DNA of 64,000 nucleotides from Owenia fusiformis (Eukaryota > Annelida > Polychaeta > Sabellida > Oweniidae): the NCBI GenBank assembly GCA_903813345.2, contig CAIIXF020000008.1:16600822-16664821 (forward strand), given 5' to 3'. Made by a program: the position numbers and the translations under genes. The notes under the pieces are model-generated. The model made no database searches. It saw nothing but the letters and a program-made list of their open reading frames with translations, and was not told where the DNA came from. Below are positions 1 through 9,728 of the stretch, one piece after another; the stretch's first letter is position 1; every line of letters begins with the position of its first letter.

Positions 1-540
1 TTCATTTCTTAGCACCATTGGCATAGCTGACCTGTTCCGAAATGTCTTCCCATCATTACTCTCCCATTTCACGTATAATACATCATTTTGCAAGCTTAAA
101 CGGTCCCACATTCCCCAGTATTTCTTAAAAATCACGTTCGAGATGCGAGATATTTTCCCATTCAGGCTTACCGGACTTTAAATACTGACGGACTTGCAAA
201 ATAACCCGGTCTTTGCACTGAGCTTCTATCATTTCATCAACGCTCCATGTGCCTGGCACAACAATAGCATGAACTTCACTATTTGACTCCCTACCCTCCC
301 CCAAATTGGCAGAAGAATCAACTCGGCTTGATTGACACTTGTCCTGATCAGGTTCCAAGCAGGGTTCAATTTCCATGTGAAATAGTGAATCGGGTAGCCT
401 TGATAATCCATCCGCATTGCCGTGATTATGTCCGGCCCGAAGATGAAGCTGAATGTGACACAGAATTCGCCGAAAATATCCGAGACAAAATGCGGCACGC
501 TTGGTATTGTGCCCGTGCCTAATGTACACTAGGTGCACCG
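1..540 (-). mobile_element. Ty3/gypsy LTR-retrotransposon fossil, pol fragment
   Basis: The minus strand at about 125-538 is open for 137 codons and carries the hallmark GHNHGNADGLSRLP block that closes the RNase H region of Ty3/gypsy pol, followed by the linker leading to integrase. The fragment runs off the left edge, so its full extent is unknown. No LTR is seen at its right end. It reads as an incomplete fossil; the family call rests on the DGLSRLP motif and its context. Confidence 0.75.
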
Positions 541-559
541 CGAATGTGTTCGAGTCCCA

Positions 560-745
560 CCTGATCCTCCCCTGGTTTCTCTTTAAAGGGACATAGTGAA
601 ACCCTCTGTCTGTTCGTCTGTCAGTGTGCCTGTCGCCCAGTCTGTCCGGGAGATAACTCAGAAACCATTCATCTGACTCATAGAAGCGATTATTACAGTA
701 TTACATTTGATTTTCACTTGAGTTATAAATAAAAGAAAACTATAG
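560..745. repeat. Dispersed repeat, 'gggacatagtgaaaccctctgtctg' type
   Basis: This segment has the same order of words as the longer copy near 16664: a 'ggnatatagtgaa' start, a run of gtctgtc/ccgtc words, then 'ggagataactca'. Such Cys-poor, non-coding repeats are common in molluscan genomes. No coding potential is seen. Confidence 0.6.
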
Positions 746-1263
746 TGTTCACATTTAATTAAAATAAAAAATGTTAGTTGTCATTGTGGTTTCACTTACC
801 AAGAGCACTTTTTCGAATTAGGCTAGACATTAACGAGGCAGCACTCCTATCATCTGACATATCTAAAACAGAAATGTGCATTGACTTCAGCTTTTGAAAT
901 GGTTAATTATAATCTAAACTGGAAACAGAAATTATCTACACTGGAAACAGAAATTATCAACATTCACTATGGGAAGGCATGCAGTTATTAGGGATGTGAA
1001 AGAATTTTGTTGTTATTACATGTATTAAGATATCAGCCATTGGAATTAACTTAGTACACTAGATCAAATAAAACTAATAGTATGGTATACGAAGATACAA
1101 AAGTAAAACAGATAGTCGGATGAAGAAGGGGGGAATTATTTTATGTTGCCTTAGAGCTTGTTATTCTCACCTTCTTAAAATTGATTTTATATTTACTAAT
1201 TAAGCTAGTCTCCTTGGATAGTCTCAAGAAGGCTATCCATATTGAACTCAGCTGTCGATTCTA
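746..1263. other. AT-rich stretch without a gene
   Basis: No gene is seen. A 22-bp unit starting actggaaacagaaattatc occurs twice in tandem at about 917-960. The rest is low-complexity AT-rich sequence. Confidence 0.5.
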
Positions 1264-1776
1264 TCATGTCATCATCTCATCTAGGAGCTCAGTGAAATGA
1301 TCAATGTGTTGTTGTTTTGGCTTTCCACAAATCTTTTTGAAGTTCTCAAGTCTGGTGGGTTGAGCATCTTTTGGGAGGCTTTGGATTATGTCAAGAATGG
1401 AGTTGTCAATTTGATCAATTGTTCTATTTTCAAGTGAATTTTGACTGATATTCTCAGCTTTTGTTATGTATATGGGATGTCTCAAATCATTCGAATCAGT
1501 TGATGGTGGAACCTTAGACAATTTCTCAAGGATTCTGTTCGATCTTTTCTTTTCAGCACTGTCTATGAAATTAACTAAGCCTGGGTCCAATTCCTCTCCA
1601 GAAAGTGATTTATGAATCAATTCATCATTGTTTAAGTAGTCTTTTTCTCTCAGAAAACATCGTACAGTTTCAGGATTGTTATTAACCTCTTGAATCCCAG
1701 GCTCTAAAATTGGCGTGAAACCAGAGAATTTTTCAATTTTTGCCACCTTTTGACATTTTATTACATACCTATACAA
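1264..1776 (-). CDS. Unrecognised open frame, 170 codons
   Basis: This frame is open over 513 bp on the minus strand, which is long for this AT-rich sequence. The product is hydrophilic, rich in Asn, Glu, Lys and Ile, without a signal peptide, membrane segment or familiar motif. It lies between two Ty3/gypsy fossils and has no clear splice sites, so it may be an accessory or gag-like frame of a transposable element rather than a host exon. I do not recognise it and assign no function. The start is uncertain, since nothing upstream marks a promoter. Confidence 0.25.
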   Translation of the reverse strand: MYRYVIKCQKVAKIEKFSGFTPILEPGIQEVNNNPETVRCFLREKDYLNNDELIHKSLSGEELDPGLVNFIDSAEKKRSNRILEKLSKVPPSTDSNDLRHPIYITKAENISQNSLENRTIDQIDNSILDIIQSLPKDAQPTRLENFKKICGKPKQQHIDHFTELLDEMMT

Positions 1777-2035
1777 CTTTAGATGCTCAGCTTAGTAAAA
1801 TTGGACGGCAGAGATCATTTCTACACGTTTTAAAACAATTTTTGTGTAAATTGGATGAAAATTGTTCAAATGAGAGCAATTTTTGTGAAAAATTTTGTGA
1901 CAGATTTTCTCGTCCCTCTGGGCACCAGTCTTATTTCATTTGTGACGGATATATCCGTCACTCTGGGTATTCAAGAGGTTAAAATGAAGCAGGCCAACAG
2001 CCTTGTAATATAATATCCTCTATATAATGGTGTCT

Positions 2036-2345
2036 TTTAACTCAAAATAAACTACACCTTTAATTCTATACCATACACATTGTCGGTACCATTGCTCTCC
2101 CTCCATGGGCCTTCTTCCGTTTATTATTGAATTAACAATGATCTACTTGTGTTTCTATAACAAACATCTTGGTTTTTGAATATGATCACTTATTGTATTG
2201 ATTACTTTCAAAAGTTGGTCTTGAAAGAAGTCTCATTGGTTGCGAGTCAAGATGGTTAAATGTACATTATCAGTGTCACCATCTTTTGTGTGGCGTATTT
2301 TGGAAGCTTTCTATAAGTTGAAGCTTTTCTATTAAACGATTGTGA
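2036..2345. repeat. Direct repeat, left copy (~300 bp)
   Basis: From 'ctcaaaataaactacacc' to about 'aaacgattgtga' this segment matches 4640-4925 in the same orientation with scattered substitutions and short indels. The pair flanks about 2.3 kb that contains reverse-transcriptase-like blocks and an inserted DNA transposon. It may be an old terminal repeat pair or an old segmental duplication; the sequence alone does not decide. Confidence 0.65.
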
Positions 2346-3000
2346 CATTAGTGGAGTTCATTACCATCTAGTCTTCATCACCTAGTTTCTTCCCAAACCC
2401 AATAGCAATTTTCTTACCATCAATCGACTTATGTTCTTGCCATGGTGAACTTTTGCAGATTCCTTAGTTACTTCACGATATACTCCTGGTGTTTCCATTA
2501 TTTCTTTAAACATTGAAGACTCCTCTTTTATTTATTTATTCTATCTGATGGTACTGCGAAATTCTTACCAAATACAGCATCTCCCTTTTCCTAAAATGCA
2601 TTTGATCAGTATTTAAGAAACTGAGATAACACTGTTTGTGACATGATTTGATAAAATTGACCTTGCATATTCTACCTTTCTGTCTAGACATAATAATGGA
2701 CACTAGCTCAGTTGGCACCCCCATTCCTCCTATGTTGATTCCTCCAGTGTTGTCGAGTACGGGCTCTGCTTGCTGTATTCCAACTAAAGGTATCTGATTT
2801 GCATAGGGTTTTGTTGAGGGAATAGTTGATAGTTTGGAGCCTGGTGATTAATTTGCTGAGCTTGTGGCACTTGTTATATATTTTGCTCTTGCTGATTTTG
2901 TTGTCATAGATTGATATGCTGCATTTGTTGAATATTTTGGAATTAATTGTCCTGATTAGCTAAGTGCCTTGCCTGTTGTAACTGCTGTGGTGCCTGCATC
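2346..3000 (-). other. Region between repeats with glutamine-rich minus-strand frame
   Basis: No intact gene is seen. The minus strand around 2750-3000 encodes short runs rich in Gln (for example MQAPQQLQQARHLANQDN) broken into pieces, and a 62-codon open frame lies at 2536-2724. This looks like a decayed internal part of a retroelement, but no diagnostic motif was found here. Confidence 0.35.
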
Positions 3001-3114
3001 TTCCACAGATTTTGATGTAAACCAGTTGACAATAGCTTTAAATTAAGAAATATCAATCTTCACCTTGTCTCCAGATCTTTCATGTCCAAGGAAATTTACT
3101 TTTCTCTTGTACGG

Positions 3115-4175
3115 CGTTCAATAAGTATTGCTAATTTTGTTATAACTTTTGTTATCCTGCATATTTCTTCATGAAACTTTAACAACATAAGCAACACATG
3201 ACTGACCTTATTCTCTCCAAATTTCTGGACAAGCGACTTAGTATTGACAAAGTAATGGTTACTATGGTAGCCATTGTCACGGATACGCGGGGCAACCTTA
3301 AGGGTTTACATTATGAATTATTGTTATACCTCAAATAAAAACTTTGATGAATAAAAACTGTTCATATGGTCAAATCTTGATGTTTTCAGTTTGATTTATA
3401 TGTATTATCTAACAGCGGTGAAGAGATCTGAGAGGAATATCGCACCAGAATCTCAATCAGCGAATGTCTGCAGTGAACACTGCACATCCCTAGCCACTCA
3501 CTTCAACGTTCTCAAAGAGCAATATCGACCCATACGGTCCACCAGGATAACACCCCTGCTCACAGATCCTCTATTCTCCTAAATACAATAACAGAGCTTG
3601 GCATGGAAGCATTGCCCCACGCAGCATATTTCCCAGATAAGGCCCCGCTTGATTTTGTTGTATTCGCCCCAGTGAAAAGGGACCTGAGAGGAATATCGCA
3701 CCAGAATCTCAATCAGCTGATGTCTGCAGTGAACACCTCCCGAGCCACACACTTTAAGGGTGGCTTCAAAAATGTGTACTACGAGTGGGTCGCCAGATAG
3801 CAACTGTGCATTGACGCTAAGGGTGCCTGCCTATTTTGAGCACCTCATGAAGTTAATATGGATCATGAATTTCGAAGTGACTCTGGAATGGATTCTTTAT
3901 AACTGCACTGCATATCCCAATGGTTAAATGGCATGAAATGATACTGCTTTCAACACTCAAAATGTTGTCCAAAGTGACGTCAGAAATTTGCCCCGCATAT
4001 CCATGATATTGGTTACCTTAGTAACCATAACTTTGTTAATACTGATTCGATTGTCTTGAAACTTACAAAGAATAAAGTCAGATATATGTACCTTACATGT
4101 ATGTTGTGAAAGTTTCATGAAGAAAAAGCAAACAGAACAAAAGTTATAGCAAAATTAGCAATACTTATTGAACAA
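3115..4175 (+). mobile_element. Tc1/mariner-like DNA transposon, ~1.06 kb, degenerate
   Basis: Imperfect terminal inverted repeats of roughly 170 bp bound the element. The left end reads cgttcaataagtattgct and its reverse complement ends the right side (agcaatacttattgaac). Plus-strand coding remnants inside resemble the C-terminal part of a DDE transposase. The element also carries X-box-like words near both ends and one TGACGTCA at 3975-3982. It is inserted in a Ty3/gypsy fossil. Confidence 0.65.
3603..3800 (+). pseudogene. Transposase C-terminal remnant (Tc1/mariner superfamily)
   Basis: The 65-codon frame reads LPHAAYFPDKAPLDFVVFAP and continues KRDLRG, then a segment ending in a Trp near the stop. 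This matches the layout 'HPPYSPDLAPSDFHLF.PLK..LRG' typical of the last third of Tc1/mariner transposases, where the SPD/DLAP region holds the third catalytic acidic residue; here it is FPDKAP. A partial direct copy of about 75 bp (gatctgagaggaatatcgc onward) lies upstream at 3424-3500. No N-terminal part survives, so the gene is dead. Confidence 0.6.
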
Positions 4176-4639
4176 AAATGATTTTGCGGGCTTGATCTTC
4201 AGGCTTGACAATTAATTGTCATATATCATGATATAATCCCCTAAATACACTTTCAACCAACTTCTTCATGGTACTTCCTCCCACATTACAAAGTCCATGT
4301 CCATAACTTATGATTTTATTCTCATACAATCCAACCATAGCAACAAAAGCAGTTTTTGCTCTATACTCTTCATTTATGGGGATTCGAGGATAAGACCAAG
4401 CCAAATTCAAAGTGTACCAAAGATGGCAATTACTCATTTGTTTAAGACCAGCATATTTTCTAGGAATATGATACGAGTCCTTTAGAGTCTAGGCATTTTG
4501 CATTCTGAAGTCTATACATATACGCCATTTGTTCGATCCTACCTTTCTGACTAAAACTACCAGTCAGGTTTGCAGCAACAACCCAGACTTTTGATCTTTG
4601 TTCTAAAACTTCGGACTTTGCTACTATTTTTTAATCTGT

Positions 4640-4925
4640 CTAACCTCAAAATAAACTACACTTTAATACCATATACATCGTCGGTACCATTGTTCTCCCT
4701 CCTTGGGCCTTCTTCCTTTTATTATTGAATTAAGAATAATCTACTTGTGTTTCTATAACAAACATCTTGGTTCTTGAATGTGATCACTTATTGTATTGAT
4801 TACTTTCAAAAGTTGGTCTCGAAAGTAGTTTCATTGGTTGCATGTCAAGCTGGTTACATGTACATTATCTGTCACCATCTCTTGTGTCATGTATTTTGGA
4901 AGCTCACCTATCAAATGATTGTGAT
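4640..4925. repeat. Direct repeat, right copy (~290 bp)
   Basis: Partner of 2036-2345 in the same orientation, starting 'cctcaaaataaactacact' and ending near 'caaatgattgtgatg'. Substitutions and small indels between the copies point to an old event. Confidence 0.65.
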
Positions 4926-5863
4926 GTATTGTTAATCAATCAATATTTCAAGATGATAGAGTTAGAATTATAGAAACTATGATGATTTTTGTGAACAATG
5001 ATTTGAATGATGATTTTTTCAAAAAATTGTCATGCTTTCTAAAAGGTTTGAGGGGTTTTATACCGTGTTCAGACGAAATGTTGAGACGTAGTGATACTAG
5101 AGGTATATCTGCATGGTATGGTCACTGTTTCTACGAAAAGGAAAGAACCATGTATTCTGCCAAAACGTTGAAACAAATGAGTACTTACAAATCTCCCGCC
5201 AAAAATACTTGCATAACGTCATGAACTTCCGGTACTACAACGTATAAGAGAATGGGGTGTGGTAATAGCGTAATTTTTGAGAAGATTTGATGTCAATTAA
5301 AGCCTGCATGTCAGCCATGGTCAGTTGTTTTGTGTTTACTTTGCAGGAGTTCCCTTTTGACGATCTGGATGAAGTATAGAGTAACGATATCTGGTAAGAT
5401 GGGATTGCATAGTTGAAGTATTACCTGAACCTGGACACTCAGTTTCACAGTGATTACACTTTTTTTATTTTCAATCATTCAAAGTGCTGCCACACGATAC
5501 TTCTTTTCTTACCCTTGCTTGAAGGAACCCATATTCTCCTTTATTCTTAGCTTGTGGTGGCCCATCTTTTGCCCCTATAGCTTGTTCAGTCGTCTCCAGC
5601 TGTGGTAGGGAATATTAAGTTGTGGCAAGGATGGGGGGGATTGTATGATCTTAATACCACTAATGCTGTTGAGTAAACAGCAAAACATTTCAAAAGAACA
5701 CCTTTGAGAGGCGATAAAACTATTGATTGTGGAGTAAGTGATGATGATTTTTTAACTGCGGATGTCTATTCTGTCTGGGATGTTATATCAACATGGGTGG
5801 TGTAGAGAGCATTCGATTGACAATCGACCATTTCGGCATTTGATGCCAGCTCTACAGCTGTAA
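4926..5863. other. No recognisable gene
   Basis: A plus-strand frame of 81 codons at 4979-5224 has no recognised motif. Nothing else in this stretch could be supported. Confidence 0.4.
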
Positions 5864-5878
5864 GGGGGGGGGGGGGGG
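5864..5878. repeat. Poly-G tract (15 G)
   Basis: Fifteen consecutive G residues follow 'ctgtaa'. Such tracts are prone to sequencing and assembly length errors. Confidence 0.9.
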
Positions 5879-5879
5879 T

Positions 5880-6155
5880 TAGAGGTACGAAAAATTTTGA
5901 ACGGAATGCGTGACATATACGTAATTCGCGTGAAAAGTCAGAACGAAATGCGTACATTTTTTCCGGCGTTCGTATTTTTGCTGTGTAGACGATCTTTTTT
6001 AGAAATTTTTCTACAGAAATATTTTTGCTTGACAATTACCAGGTAAAATGCGTATTTGCGTGACATTTTCTGTCACGCAAAAATAACTGGCGTGACTTCA
6101 AATTCTTCAGCAAATGCGTGACAAATACGCAAATTGCGGGACAGTTGACAGGCCT
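5880..6155. repeat. Region of 'tgcgtgacaaatacgc' words with a perfect hairpin
   Basis: Variants of tgcgtgac(a/t)(a/t)atacg occur several times in both orientations, ending in 'gcgggacagttgacaggcc'. A perfect 8-bp stem, gcgtgaca/tgtcacgc with a 5-nt loop, lies at 6058-6078. Related 'gcgggac' words recur near 27115 and 41150, so this is probably the end of a dispersed repeat family. Confidence 0.5.
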
Positions 6156-6654
6156 GCTTCTTGTAAGCATATATCTAAGCCAGGCTTTAGTATGTGAATA
6201 TAATTAAAATTGCTCACCTGTTTTCAGTTTCACTGGTTGCAGACAAAGTAATAAAATGCACCTTTGTTAGAATGATCTGAATGAAATGGCAGGAAAGGGG
6301 CATGCAATCCATATATTCCCCAGCGCCCATAAAATGTTTGCATTGGGTTCAAAGGCAGACTGGACTTAAAGAAACCCTGGTAATTTGTTTGACAATTAAA
6401 ACCATAACACTTATATTATTGGATCAAAATGTATGATTTATTTCAATATACACTTTTGATCTGACTCTCAATGGTATGTGACTGTGTATTCTCTCTATAT
6501 CTAGCTACATCCATGAATATAATTTTCTTAATCCTAATTAGCCTGGCATATATACCAACACATACAAAGTGGATTTAGTGTGCTATGTATATCAAACTTG
6601 TAACTCTGTTGGTAAACAAATATGTGGAAACATACAGTACACATCATGCCTAAG
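6156..6654. other. No recognisable gene
   Basis: AT-rich sequence without a supported exon, repeat boundary or structural motif. Confidence 0.4.
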
Positions 6655-6830
6655 ATCACATCGGCATGCTCCAATCGGCAAGTCGATAGGCGCGTAGTCG
6701 GCAGGCCGATTGGCACGTCGATAGGCACAGGTCGGCACGCCGATGGGCCTTACCATCGGCACAGCAAAGTACTGCCGATCGACATAATCATCGGAACAGC
6801 ATTCCCATCGGCACTATCCATCGACTTCGT
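6655..6830. repeat. GC-rich cluster of TCGGCA/CGATNGGCA words
   Basis: About 175 bp packed with more than ten variants of 'atcggca' and 'gtcgatnggcac' in both orientations, inside sequence that is otherwise about two-thirds AT. The words are unevenly spaced, so this is not a simple tandem array. A frame of 86 codons overlaps it but has the arginine-rich look of a translated repeat. Confidence 0.6.
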
Positions 6831-7679
6831 CGTGAGAATTACGTGTATCAACACATTACATTGCTCATCGCCAAGACGATAATATTTCGATTCACATTTA
6901 AAATTCGTGAGACATTAACCCGGGGACATTAATCCATACAGCTTAATGTAATATATCGCTATTAACATAACATATACAATACTGGTACTTGTACAGAACT
7001 ACAATGATATGTCACTTGTCATTTTTTGTCAAGTTATCTGTTGTCAAGTTTTTCCACATTTTTGCACAAAGAAATGTTTTATCTTTTGTGTGAAAATCGT
7101 TCACATGTCTGTTGATTGTGGATTTGCTCTAAAACTGATTTCCACATACTTCGGACACAAAGTTTATATGTTGGTACATGACTTGGACATCATCAAATTC
7201 TTTTTGGCATCTAAAGATTTTTTGTAGTATATTGTACAAGGAAGATAATGAACACCTTTGCTGTGCACCCTTGAGTGTCTTATATTGGTCTTGGTTTCAC
7301 CACACACTTAAATATACATGTAAGTCTATTTGTGGAATGAGATCATCACATTTTTTTTTTTATAAATGTCGGTCTTGTTATAACATAAAGGTATTGTCTT
7401 GTTATAACATAAAGGTCACCTACACAATGTGAGCTTGAATTTATACCCTATTGATTGTAGTTGGACCCTGTTGATTGTACGAACACCAGCCTCATACTTG
7501 GCAACTATATGAAGATCCTGTTATGACATCTTGGAAGATGAATGTACTGTAGTTGTGCCAGTAGACTTATGGTACCAGGATCTTAGGACAGTTGTAAGAT
7601 TCCTGTTTTTTTTCTTTTTGTGATATTTATTTGAACTTTATGTATTCCTTGCACATGTTTTCCTGTTGATCTATATATA
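6831..7679. other. AT-rich stretch with one short tandem repeat
   Basis: A 24-bp unit starting gtcttgttataacataaagg is present about twice at 7372-7417. Open frames at 7009-7227 and 7178-7432 lack motifs and codon bias and are not called as genes. Confidence 0.45.
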
Positions 7680-7880
7680 TATAAGCGCAAATGCTAAACG
7701 CAAGGGTGGCTAAAAACCCTAGAAACCCAACAAGAAAAGCAAACTGTAAGTGTAAATCTGTCATGAGAAAAGTAGACCCTATATATCCCAAAACCATGAT
7801 CTAATGTGAAAAGAAACAATGTCTAACATCCCCCTCCCCATCCAATCGAGAACCAATATCACGATCCAGGACCAGAACAC
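7680..7880. repeat. Dispersed repeat, copy 1 of 3
   Basis: The segment runs 'gcaaatgctaaacgcaagg ... aaccctagaaacccaacaagaaaagcaaac ... taacatccccctccc ... caatcgagaaccaatat'. Similar order and wording appear at about 9760-9930 and, more weakly, at 40590-40700. It is probably a short non-autonomous element; no terminal repeats were found. Confidence 0.5.
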
Positions 7881-9216
7881 CAAGGGACATTTCATTCATA
7901 CTGAAGTCATTACAATACATGTTGAAGAAAAATTGAAATGATTGATAGCCAATACTCATAACATCAAAATCAAAAATAGTTGTAGATACTAGTGCTCATA
8001 AAAGATAGAGTATTCAGTCTCAAATGATGTGGGATAGATAAAATCCAGTCTCGAAGTCCGTAGGCAATTCAAAGGATCAACATCGGTTATATGAAGATCT
8101 AGATAGAGAGGGTCAATGATACTCATTCTGTCTGTTTGAAATTTAGGGACTAAAATGACTTGACAGTTTCTCCACATAAATGAATAATTTACAAGCAAGA
8201 CCAACACTACAATTACCATCAAGTTTTCTACTTCTTAAGGTTTATGAAAATGTTCCACATTTTGACCTTTTAGGAATAAACACGCTATTTTTCTGCAACC
8301 AGGAATGTAACGAAGTGATTTTTTCATATTTGATATTTGAATACTGATAAGCATAGTACAGTCTTAGGGGAGGCATCAAAAGTCCAATATCTGAGAGAAA
8401 ACTAAATATATCTAGTTTTGAATTTACCCCCCCCCAAAAAAAAACCAACAACTATGTACCATGAAAGTTGATTGCAGACTTTTCACACGTTTTCATGGAC
8501 TTGGACTTTTACTTCTGGGCCCTTATAACTTATTTAGAATTTTTTGAACATGTGACAACAACAGTAGGCATTATACTTATTGTTGCATGCATCTTCAAGA
8601 AAGCGTCAGGTTTTATTTTAAACCATTTGAAGGCAGTTCATGTCAAATGTTGAAATTTGTCGGATAGCAAACTGAAATGGCTTTAAACCACCACCCCCCC
8701 CCCCTTAACGCGTTTTTATTTAGTTACCAGTTATCAGACAATGAACTTTTGATGCCTCCCCTTATGACACTTTGAAGAATGGCCATCATACATTTGTTAT
8801 TTTATGACTTTTACTATAACTCAAATTCTAAAAGAATTGGAAACTTAAACCCTCGTAGTGTTGGCTTTACTTAACTCAAATTCCATTAAATTAAAAGGTA
8901 TAACATCCAAAAATACTTGAAACTCCATGCAAGGTTCAGATTGGGATTTCAGCATGTTCAAGGGTGCTGGCAATGAACCTACATTGTGACAAATGTAAGT
9001 GCAATGTCCACTGTGTAATGAATTTGTAGTGCAACGTTTTTAAAAAACATACAATGACATAAACATAGAAAAAAGATACATCCAAAGTACAAACAACCAA
9101 AGATTAATAGGTTACATAAAAAAGTTAAATTATTGCCCTCTCTTGAGTCAAAATCATAACACTTTAAACTTTGATTTTAACCAGACCTACATTTTATATT
9201 TCTTATTTAAGTTCAG
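7881..9216. other. No supported gene; homopolymer tracts
   Basis: This holds a C/A homopolymer junction near 8428-8443 and a C run at about 8694-8704. A hydrophobic 61-codon frame at 8468-8653 has no splice or start context that would support it. Confidence 0.4.
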
Positions 9217-9328
9217 ACAAGTACAAAGTGAGGTTAGCTTTAGCATCAGCAAGCATTATCTATCATATTTTGATGAGAATGGTGATGCCATCTTTGAGTA
9301 TCAGATATCAATAAATGCAAAAAAATAA
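9217..9328 (+). CDS. Possible terminal exon, unknown product
   Basis: A pyrimidine-rich tract ending 'ttatttaag' precedes a frame that reads as ordinary protein (VQSEVSFSISKHYL, then YFDENGDAIFEYQ, ending INAKK and a stop). AATAAA lies over and just after the stop codon. No upstream plus-strand exons could be linked to it, so it may be chance. Weak call. Confidence 0.2.
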
Positions 9329-9678
9329 ATTAGATTTATTTACAACTAATAATTTTACCAATTGTTCATGAATATAAAAAGACTTTAAGTGTATACTGTT
9401 TGTATGATGATCCATTGACATATTGATGATAGCATTAATGTATTGTGTACTTTGTCATTTGTCATGATATCAGAATCATCTTTCAAATGATATACATTTT
9501 TTCTTATTTAGCATCATCGATGAGGAGTTGCGGGTGTTAACATTGTCTTCTTAGTTGATTATATATTGTACTTCAGGATTGTTAGAACTACAGGGACTAT
9601 GAGATCACCATTTTATAATGATTCCAGTTTGTCTGCTGCAGTTTGTTATAGGCCTATTTGAATTGATGCATCAACAAA

Positions 9679-9728
9679 TCATTCTTCTTCCTCCATCACC
9701 TCATTAAGATAATCACTCAAGTCATCAC
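9679..9728 (-). CDS. Exon 3 of the 12-cysteine peptide gene (acidic tail)
   Basis: A 50-nt coding end after the acceptor at 9730-9729 encodes DDLSDYLNEVMEEEE and a TGA. A minus-strand AATAAA lies near 9341, giving a 3' untranslated region of about 340 nt. The entry phase fits the donor at 15819. Confidence 0.55.

Larger units (their letters stand above)
3000..4600 (-). mobile_element. Ty3/gypsy fossil, reverse transcriptase region, split by a DNA transposon
   Basis: On the minus strand, about 4190-4590 shows reverse-transcriptase blocks of Ty3/gypsy type (the YPRIPINEEYRAKTAF and YENKIISYGHGLCN regions). Just beyond the inserted element, at about 3020-3112, a block with the FLGH motif that follows the catalytic blocks in this family is seen. 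The fossil is broken in several places and contains the mariner-like element at 3115-4175. It looks old. Confidence 0.65.

Noticed and set aside
5864-5878. Possible G-quadruplex regulatory site
   Set aside because: A single G homopolymer with no neighbouring gene is more simply a length-variable tract or sequencing artefact.
8468-8653. Hydrophobic 61-codon frame that could be a membrane protein
   Set aside because: AT-rich codons give Phe/Ile/Leu runs by chance; no start context, exon borders or partner exons.
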